From the NCBI GenBank assembly GCA_019279435.1, contig JAAALK010000285.1:69660157-69724156 (forward strand): DNA of 64,000 bases, in the 5' to 3' direction. The notes beneath the pieces were generated by a model. The model was not told the DNA's origin, made no database searches, and saw only the letters and a program-made list of their open reading frames with translations. Positions 57,637-64,000 of the stretch are shown in pieces. How positions within the stretch are numbered: position 1 is the first letter of the stretch; every line of letters begins with the position of its first letter. This DNA is from Zizania palustris. Its lineage: Eukaryota; Streptophyta; Magnoliopsida; Poales; Poaceae. The position numbers and the translations under genes were made by a program.

Positions 57637-57658
57637 CAAAACCTCACTATGTTCCTCA
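57637..57658 (-). repeat. LTR stub of second F copy
   Basis: CCTCACTATGTTCCTCA repeats the LTR start seen at 56397-56413. It is the outermost ~20 bp of a 5' LTR whose remainder, with PBS, gag and most of pol, is deleted. Confidence 0.8.
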
Positions 57659-57770
57659 GCTTTACTGACGTGATAAGGGTGATAGGGGATATGCCCGTCA
57701 CTAATGTACATTATGACCCATCACTAATGTACATTATGACCCGTCACTAATGTACATTTCAGTTGTAGTG
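57659..57770 (-). mobile_element. Element H: terminal fragment of a CACTA (EnSpm) DNA transposon
   Basis: Read on the minus strand from 57770, the sequence begins CACTACAACTGAAATG and continues with three subterminal units of TGTACATTAGTGA(C/T)GGG at about 22-bp spacing. CACTA ends and TAGTGACGGG-type subterminal repeats are hallmarks of grass CACTA elements. The three bases after the end are TTT, a possible TSD. The other end is not in the window. Confidence 0.75.
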
Positions 57771-58558
57771 TTTACCATTGCGGGCCGAAGGCAATGTGCA
57801 GCAACAAGGGTGCATCAGATCTCACTAGATTTTTGGGGCCATTTGAAGGAACCCAAAACCAATACATATTGGAGCGAAGCACACTCTCGACAATGTTTGA
57901 CTTTTTTTATGTCACGTCGAGCCCCCTTCGAGCTCGGGTAGCGGAATGGCTTATGCATACCTTTGGAAGCCCAAAGTGTCCGGAGACCCAAGTCTTTGAA
58001 ACGGAGTGTGGGAGTTTACCTAGGAGCCGCTAGGGCTTTCGAGGCCAGAGAGAAGACTACAAAGCATTTAGAATATATTCGAAGCACCTGGCTGAAGAGG
58101 AGCATGTGGAGTCTGTAGGACTTCACAGCCCTCTTCAGAGGTATACTTAATGTTAGGTTATGTAGGTCGTGGTAAAGAGGCTAATTTAGAACTAGGCACC
58201 CCGTGGATGGCGCAAACTGTTGGCGCGATTGCGTTTGCGTCAAACAAATTTTTTTAGCCCCAAAAGGCTAGAGATTACGAGGTGATTTTTGTATTATGTA
58301 TCCTCTTCTCTCTTACGTTGGAGGTGTCTAGTATTTATAGGAAATATACAACAAGAAAAGACTATTTCACCCTCTACTTACAATCGTCATACATGACTTT
58401 GTTTACAAGACTTCGTAGTGGTAAAACGGTAAACTTTTATGTAAATACATGTGCAAATTCCAAGGGAGAAGGCCCTAGTTTAGGTCTTCATTTCGAAGTG
58501 TTCCTTTAAGATATTTACATCCTGCATCAGAGTATGGGTCGGAGGCTTCGTACCGGAG
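57771..58558 (-). mobile_element. Element T: old Ty3 fragment (internal start, PBS, LTR part)
   Basis: On the minus strand an LTR 3' part (58218-58558) with TATA-like TCCTATAAATACTAG (about 58332-58346) ends in CA. It is followed by TTTGCGCCATCCACGGGG, a Ty3-type primer site, and about 440 bp of leader or internal sequence without a recognisable domain. Element G cuts the LTR at 58559 (target CGGAG). Confidence 0.6.
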
Positions 58559-60076
58559 TGTAACACCCCAAATTTTCAAACAATAAATATATTATTAAAT
58601 TCAATCTCTTGGAATTATTATTTCAGAAAATACTTTCAAATCCCTTTTATACCCTTTTGGACTACAACATAGAGTAGATGACCAAATTAGGAGGTGAAAC
58701 TTTTTGTATATGATCCTAAGGCCAAAAGATAATTTTGAGAATTTTTATAAATTTTTACCAGCCTTGGAAGTAGCCCTAATCTTTTAATCTATTTTCTGGA
58801 ATTATTTTTATTCAGAAAAGCATTAGAACAGTAATGGGCTCCTCCCCCTCCCTTCTCTCTCTCCCGGCCGGCCCAGCCCGTTACCGCGCTCCCTCTGGCT
58901 GACAACCCCGGTCCCACCTGTCGGCGCCGAATCCCTCCCCTCGCGCGCGAACCCGACACCCCGACCTCGGCCACCCCTCCGCCGACGTCGAACCCCGCCG
59001 GATCGCCGTCGCCGCCAAGGACCCGAACGCCTCCACCGCCCACGCTCGTCGCCGGCCTCACTCCGTCGACCCCGGACCACCGCAACGGTACCCTCTTGTT
59101 CCCCTCGGTGCCCCCTTTTCGTTTTTTAGCCCTAGCTAGACTAGATAGCCTTCGACCTCACCGGAATCGCTCGCCGTTGTATCACCGGAGTCGGGGAAGA
59201 AGGGGTACTTTACCCCCCCGACACGCACTGTGCCGGATTTAATCCTGGCCATGCGATCCAGATCCAACGCTCGGGTTAAATCATCTGTTCGGTTTAATCC
59301 TGGCCGTCGGATCTGAGTGAAGCGGTACGGTGCGATCTCGTGCGTCCATCTGTATTTAAAACCCGCGTTAAATCCCGTGCGTCCACGTGGTACCGGTTCG
59401 AACGTTTTAATCCTGGCCGTCCATCACAACTTACGCGTCCCGCCTCGCCCTCGCGCGTCGGATCTGGATCCGACGGTCCAGATCGACCCGGCGCACGCGC
59501 ACAGTGCGCGGGTTCACCGTGGGCCTGGCTCACCGTGGACCCGAGGGGTTTAAAATTTGAAAATAAATTCCAGAAATGCTTTTAAACTTGTAAAATTCAT
59601 ATCTGATGCATTTGAACTCTAAAAATTACCATTCCAATTTCAGAAAATTCATAAAATTGTTCTCTACATATTTATGCAATAAAAACAGTAGGTTTATTTG
59701 GACATTTTCATGTTTATTTAAATAAGTATTCAAATGCCCTTAGGATTTAAATGTGAATTTCAATATTTAAATTCCAGAAAAATTGTATAATTGTCCTTTA
59801 CTGTTAAACACTAAAACCACTAGGTTTCCTATAAATCATTTGAACTAAATTGGTTAGAAAACTCAATGTAGGGTTATGCCCACTTAAAAACCCTTTTATG
59901 AAAAACAATGATTTATTTAGATTCACTTTAAATTAATGGAGGAATAAATTTCAGAACTTTAATATCTGAATTTATTTTATTCTTAATCAACCAACTTTAA
60001 CTTATATGCTTGCAATGTAATGTTATATGGTTTGATTGAATGTGGTACTCTTTTTATTTTACTTTATATTAAAAAG

Positions 60077-60142
60077 ACTACGACGTCGCCGAGGAGCCGG
60101 AGTACTTCCCCGAAGTCCCTCCCTCTCCCTTTGCTGAACAAG
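60077..60142 (+). other. LTR split reading frame, exon 2 (G copy)
   Basis: 66 nt after AAAAAG and before GCAAGT. Frame DYDVAEEPEYFPEVPPSPFA then EQ, colinear with D. Exon 1 would end at 59087 (CGCAACG|GTACCC, phase 1) and exon 3 is 61197-61228 (after CCCCACAG, ending YYEDGLE and TAG). All three phases agree with D. Confidence 0.52.
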
Positions 60143-60484
60143 GCAAGTCACCAAACAATTCTTTTGAGCATATTGAACCCATGTCTGAATTGACTATCGC
60201 TAAAACACATAGGTTATGTATATGCATTAGTCAAATGAACCCTTACATTATATTTATTTAGGATCCCCCGACCTTGATGTGCAACCCAAGCCATGCTATC
60301 TCGCCTAACCTCCTTGTCACCATATGATCAATGATATTAGCTAGTGTCCAATGTATTGGCACGGCCGCTATAGGATAAAAATGAGTCGTAGCAAAATGGT
60401 TCTATTATATGATCCCCGTTGCTTCTTATCCTTGGAAATTCTGTTGGTGATGAGTCATGGTTGTGAGTGTATGCATGGTGGGTT

Positions 60485-60521
60485 CCGGGTGCAAGCTAGG
60501 GCATTGGTCAGTCGCACCCGG
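60485..60521. other. Conserved hairpin in G LTR
   Basis: CCGGGTGC...GCACCCGG inverted repeat with a 21-base loop, exact here and at 46360-46396 in D. The D 5' LTR copy (37684-37720) has one stem mismatch. Confidence 0.65.
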
Positions 60522-61196
60522 GGCACTATAAGGACCGGTCTGAGGGATCCGTTGCAATACACTTACGTACTAACCACAAGTCTAGTGGGTAAGTCCTAAC
60601 TAAGGTATGGGTTGTTCCAAACCGAGGCCACCAATTGGAGATGGGTCAAGTTGCACCTGCGGGTGACTTGTACCAATGTGGCGCAAAAGGGGGTGCGACG
60701 TTAGCCGGGATGCGGCCCGGCGCGCCGGCGAACCTAGAGCGGGTGGTTATCGCTTGGAACATCTCATATTGAGGTTTTGGCACGAGTTCCCGTGAAATGG
60801 GTCATCTCGTTGGGATGAGTGCGTGCCTTGTGGGTACAGTAGTACACCTCTGATCAGAGTCATAAATCTTTTCGAAAAGCCGAGCCCACGGTCAAGGGCG
60901 GGTTGCGTGACATCCCACAGTTAGTCTACTTTGAAAATGTATGTGCATGTTGAATTGTCATGTAAGGACTGTTGTGCGAGGAGGTAAAACGTACTCCTCG
61001 AGTTAGTGGATGTTGTTGATGTTCATGTCTACTTTTCCGCATAATTAAAATGTGATTACATTAAATGCAATAACTGTAAATGTACTTTTCCGCACTTTGA
61101 GCCATTACCCTTCCTTGTTTATTACCTTGCATTATTATTTGCATTTGCGGTGGCTTGTTGAGTACTTTTTGTACTCATACCCGTTGGACCCCACAG

Positions 61197-61228
61197 AGGA
61201 TACCTACTATGAAGACGGTCTGGAGTAG
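61197..61228 (+). other. LTR split reading frame, exon 3 (G copy)
   Basis: 32 nt after acceptor CCCCACAG. It completes the split codon left by exon 2 and reads EDTYYEDGLE then TAG. Two codons shorter than in D, still in frame. Confidence 0.48.
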
Positions 61229-61449
61229 CGACCCAGTCGAGAAGAAAGATCCTGAAGAAGGAGTTCGTCATGCCGTTTTCTAAAATATTTTATTTGCTGC
61301 TTTTACTAAAGACAATGATGTAATAATTATGGTCTGCGTGCCATGAATACTGTATGATGTACGTATGTCGCATGATGAACCTCTTGGATTATTGTTTTTC
61401 TTATGAAATTCAATAATGTCTCGATTTGATAAATCGGGGCGTGACAAGA

Positions 61450-61462
61450 TGGTATCAGAGCC
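61450..61462 (+). promoter_or_regulatory. Element G primer binding site
   Basis: TGGTATCAGAGCC, a perfect iMet complement, three bases after the LTR end. Confidence 0.92.
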
Positions 61463-61584
61463 GACTTGACTGTAGGAAACCAAACAGACCCGCCTAGCCA
61501 TTAGCCACAGGAAATTATTTCTTGAAAATCTACTTCATAAACTTTGTTCCTCTCCTCACTTTTATTCAACTTACTGTTTTGTAG

Positions 61585-62367
61585 ATGCCAGTCTACCAAG
61601 TCCACAGCTACTGCCGCCACTATGAGGGCTTCGTCCGGGAGCTCCGCATGATGCTTACCTTCCTCGGGTTCCTCTTCGAACCCGAATTTCAAGGAGTCTA
61701 CCCCGACGAGTTCGCCGGGCCTTGCGACGTCTCCCTCACCGTCCATGGCTCCGGAGAGCACCTGCCGCCCTACACCACCGCACTGGGAGGCCCGACTTTC
61801 GACGTCGCGTGCCAACGAGTCGCCCTCCAGGCCCTCATGGAGCTGAGGATGATCTACGACGATCGTCTTCAGAACACATCCTTCCGGCTTGTGCCGAAGC
61901 GTACTCCCGGCGCCCACCGCAGTATCTACCACGGAGTTCACTCCGTGCGTGATCCAGCCATGGCCCGGCAGTCACGTCTTCTACAGGCTATGGATGATCT
62001 CCATACTGAGGCGGTGCTCGACGCCGACGAGCACCATGAGGCGGTCGAGTTTCTTCGTGGAGAAACGAAGAACTTGATCCAGCAGAACGGCGAGCTGCAG
62101 CGCAAGATCATGCAGCTGCAGAAGGACATCGCTGAGATGGTCCCTCTCCTTCCAAGGAAGAGAAAGCCCATCCGCGAGCCCGTCCCTCGCCCCAAGCGGA
62201 CCCCACCTCACCCCTCCACCGCCGGACCATCTACCGCCAGCATCCCTGCACCACGCCCCGGCCTCGTCTCCGATCCTATCATCGAGAACTTTCTCGAGCC
62301 CACCGTCCCTTCGGAGCCGCGCACCCGTGGTTCCGAGAGCACGGAGACTGCCTCCGGTGGCGAGTAG
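61585..62367 (+). CDS. Element G ORF0, intact protein of unknown function
   Basis: A 260-codon intact ORF between the PBS and gag. The ATG at 61585 follows CTGTTTTGTAG, as in D (38541). N-terminal half: a compact region with FVRELRMMLTFLGFLFEP, VSLTVHG and VALQALMELRMIYD, then RTPGAHRSIYHG. Middle: LLQAMDDLHTEAVLDAD leading to a predicted coiled coil (about residues 150-195) rich in Gln, Asn, Glu and Lys. C-terminal third: basic PRKRKPIREPVPRPKR, then Pro/Ser-rich to the end. It matches D ORF0 over its whole length with conserved blocks. I see no transmembrane segment and no known catalytic motif. The coiled coil and basic stretch would suit a nucleic-acid or particle-associated accessory protein, which is inference only. 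Confidence 0.82.
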   Translation: MPVYQVHSYCRHYEGFVRELRMMLTFLGFLFEPEFQGVYPDEFAGPCDVSLTVHGSGEHLPPYTTALGGPTFDVACQRVALQALMELRMIYDDRLQNTSFRLVPKRTPGAHRSIYHGVHSVRDPAMARQSRLLQAMDDLHTEAVLDADEHHEAVEFLRGETKNLIQQNGELQRKIMQLQKDIAEMVPLLPRKRKPIREPVPRPKRTPPHPSTAGPSTASIPAPRPGLVSDPIIENFLEPTVPSEPRTRGSESTETASGGE

Positions 62368-62540
62368 GCGTAGGAGTCACTATTTTTAAATAAAAATTCG
62401 TATGTGGTGCTACCCCTGACGAGTGTGTCTTGGGTAGAATAAAACTTGATTGTAATGAACATTCTACCACTGAATTTATACATGAGTTGAAATTATTGTT
62501 TTGTCAATTCTTTTGCCTTATGACTATGTATATTCAGAAA

Positions 62541-63343
62541 ATGGCCGACCACCAGAACCCCGACTCCAACAACGGAGCAGGAGGAAGCCGGGATGCGCCC
62601 GAGGGAGTTGTACCCCACTGGGGTGCGACAGGCCCACGTCAGTCTGGGTCGCCTTCCGCCAACCACCCCACCTTGGCGGAAATGATGGCGAACCAGAATC
62701 ACCTGATCACCGCCCTCCTCACCCAAATGCAGCACCAGCAGGCTCAGTTGGACCGTCTGCAGAACGGGGAGTCCGCCCCTCGCGCACCAGCACCCGCGGC
62801 CGCTCCGCAACTCTCCGAGTTCTTGCGCGTGCGCCCGCCCATCTTCTCGAGCACGACCAACCCGATGGAGGCCGGAGATTGGCTCCGCACCATCGAGAAG
62901 AAGCTCGACCTCCTCCCCTGCACAGACCGGGAGCGAGTGGCCTTCGCCACTCATCAGCTCCAGGGTCCCGCCGCCGAGTGGTGGGACAACTACCGTGCGT
63001 CCCAGCCTGAGGGCCACATGGTGACTTGGGCGGAGTTCACCATCGCCTTTCGTGCCGCCCACGTCCCCGCCGGTGTCATCGCGGTCAAACAGCAGGAGTT
63101 CCGCGACCTGCAACAAGGCAACCGGACTGTCATGGAGTACCTCCATGAGTTCAACCGCCTCGCCCGCTACGCACCGGAGGAAGTGCGCACCGACGCCCTC
63201 CGCCAAGCCAAGTTCCTAAGGGGACTTAAGGATGAGCTGTCCATCCAGCTCGTCGCCGCCGACTTCGCCGACTTCCAGCGGCTGGTCAATAAAGCGCTCA
63301 TCCAAGAGACTGAGCAGAACAAGCTGGACCTCAAAAGAGGAAG
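62541..63343 (+). pseudogene. Element G gag, N-terminal part up to a frameshift
   Basis: ATG 62541 (MADHQNPDSNN) lies 173 bp after ORF0. The Ty3 gag domain has FSSTTNPMEAGDWLRTIEKK, GPAAEWWDN and YLHEFNRLARYAPEEVRTD, nearly the same as D. The frame hits TGA at about 63345-63347, after a one-base loss in the A run at 63333-63336 compared with D. Codon thirds are almost all G or C. Confidence 0.88.
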
Positions 63344-64000
63344 ATGATCGCCTTCAAGCACCAGCAGGCGAACACTCAGAGGCCCCGCTTCGTGCCTCCG
63401 CCACCAGCACCCGCCTACCATCCTCGGCCCGCCTACAGGCCACCGCATGCAGCCGGTGGATCCAACGCCGGGCATCCTCGCCCCGCTCCACCAGCTCCGG
63501 CCGCTCAGCCCGCACCGGCCGCCAAAGCCCCGATCTTGAGGGATCGCCAAGGAAGGCCGGTCGTCTGCTTCAACTGCCGCAAGGAGGGGCACTACTCCCA
63601 CCAGTGTCCCCACCCCAAACGGCCCCAAGGCGCGGCGCCCAACCAGGCGGTGCGAGCCCGCGTAAACCACGTCAACGCGGAGGAAGCTCAGGAGGCGCCA
63701 GAAGTCGTGCTCGGTACGTTTACTGTGAATTCCGTACCGGCCTTAATATTGTTTGACTCTGGAGCGACACACTCCTTCGTCTCCGAGGATTTCGTAAAAT
63801 CACATGGACTGGACGTACTTCCGCTACCCACACCCATGGTTATTACTACTCCCGGCAACAAGACCTTAGCCCGCTTATATAGCCCTAAGGTTCAGATTGA
63901 GATCCTAGGAGTATTGTTTCGAGCCGAGCCAGTTCTCATCCAATGCACCGGACTTGATTTCATCCTAGGGATGGATTGGTTGATGAAGCATAAAGGTGTG
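63344..64000 (+). pseudogene. Element G gag C-terminus and protease, open to window end
   Basis: After the frameshift, the frame containing the zinc knuckle CFNCRKEGHYSHQC (63566-63607) and the protease site LILFDSGATHSFVSED (about 63743-63790) is open for the remaining 657 bases without a stop, ending GMDWLMKHKGV at the window edge. RT and integrase must lie beyond. Composition changes sharply from GC-rich to AT-richer codon thirds at about 63715. Confidence 0.88.

Larger units (their letters stand above)
48559..57658 (-). mobile_element. Element F: Sirevirus-like copia, tandem composite sharing one LTR
   Basis: Minus-strand copia. From left: RT, integrase, protease and gag (48559-53645), PBS (53718-53730), an LTR (53733-56413), then a polypurine tract and 3' region of a second copy (56414-57526), an RNase H C-terminus (57527-57636) and about 20 bp of LTR start (to 57658). 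The middle LTR is therefore the 5' LTR of the left copy and the 3' LTR of the right copy. The left copy is cut at 48559 by element A; its remaining 3' part must lie left of the window. Confidence 0.8.
58559..61446 (+). repeat. Element G 5' LTR
   Basis: 2888 bp, TGTAACACCCC...GGGGCGTGACA. It is strongly diverged from the D LTR except for the ends, the three exon-like segments (to 59087; 60077-60142; 61197-61228) and the block 60476-60905. No clear TATA box is seen where D has one. Confidence 0.9.
58559..64000 (+). mobile_element. Element G: Ty3 chromovirus related to D, cut by window end
   Basis: Plus strand, starting TGTAACACCCC like D. Its 5' LTR is 58559-61446 (2888 bp). ORF0, gag and protease follow before the window ends. 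It is the least damaged element here: one gag frameshift and no premature stop seen. The left flank is CGGAG; the right end is not in the window. Confidence 0.92.

Noticed and set aside
57750..58033. Short plus-strand ORFs next to the CACTA terminus as a host gene
   Set aside because: The region is the internal start of an old minus-strand Ty3 element (PBS at about 58200-58217); no domain or conserved frame was seen.
38541..64000. Programmed frameshift between gag and pol in D and G
   Set aside because: The frame breaks occur at different places (about 40455 in D, 63333-63336 in G) and each is explained by a private small indel. The parent state was probably a single gag-pol frame.

Overview
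This is a plant nuclear repeat block, most likely from a grass (Poaceae). It is almost entirely nested LTR retrotransposons. I found no host protein gene, rRNA, tRNA, CRISPR array or prokaryotic operon. The grass call rests on very GC-rich coding stretches in ORF0 and gag, Sirevirus-type Ty1/copia elements, long-LTR Ty3 chromoviruses and a grass-like CACTA terminus. I cannot name the species.

Layout (letters are mine). A = Ty3 element with Tat-lineage features, minus strand, from before base 1 to 48558. B = Sirevirus-like copia, minus, 1382-15680, inserted in the A integrase (TSD CTTGA). C = gag-only copia, plus, 2655-8092, inserted in B (TSD GAAAG). D = Ty3 chromovirus with chromodomain, plus, 22348-47337, inserted in the 5' LTR of A (TSD ATACT). 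E = Sirevirus-like copia, plus, 22887-33897, inserted in the 5' LTR of D (TSD CTCCC). S = solo LTR of the E family, 33947-35966, also in the D 5' LTR (TSD GCCGC). F = older Sirevirus-like copia, minus, 48559-57658, the target of A; it is a tandem composite in which one LTR serves a near-complete element and a heavily deleted one. H = CACTA terminus, 57659-57770. T = old Ty3 fragment, 57771-58558. G = second chromovirus of the D superfamily, plus, 58559 to the window end. The implied order of insertion is T, then H, F, A, then B and D, then C, E and S. G entered T separately.

How the parts relate: B and E encode gag, protease, integrase, RT and RNase H. C keeps gag and the terminal signals but has no pol, so it looks like a dependent of B/E-type elements. 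D and G share an extra ORF (ORF0) upstream of gag, long LTRs of about 3 kb, and an iMet-type primer site. Every large ORF except ORF0 of G carries at least one stop or frameshift. Many stops are CAG to TAG changes, as expected from deamination of methylated cytosine.

Most interesting points: a conserved three-exon reading frame inside the D and G LTRs with one GC-AG intron; ORF0; a conserved structured non-coding block in the same LTRs; dense TTCGAA palindromes in the E/S LTRs; the gag-only element C; and the shared-LTR tandem F. All comparisons were made by eye between copies in this window. No database search was run.
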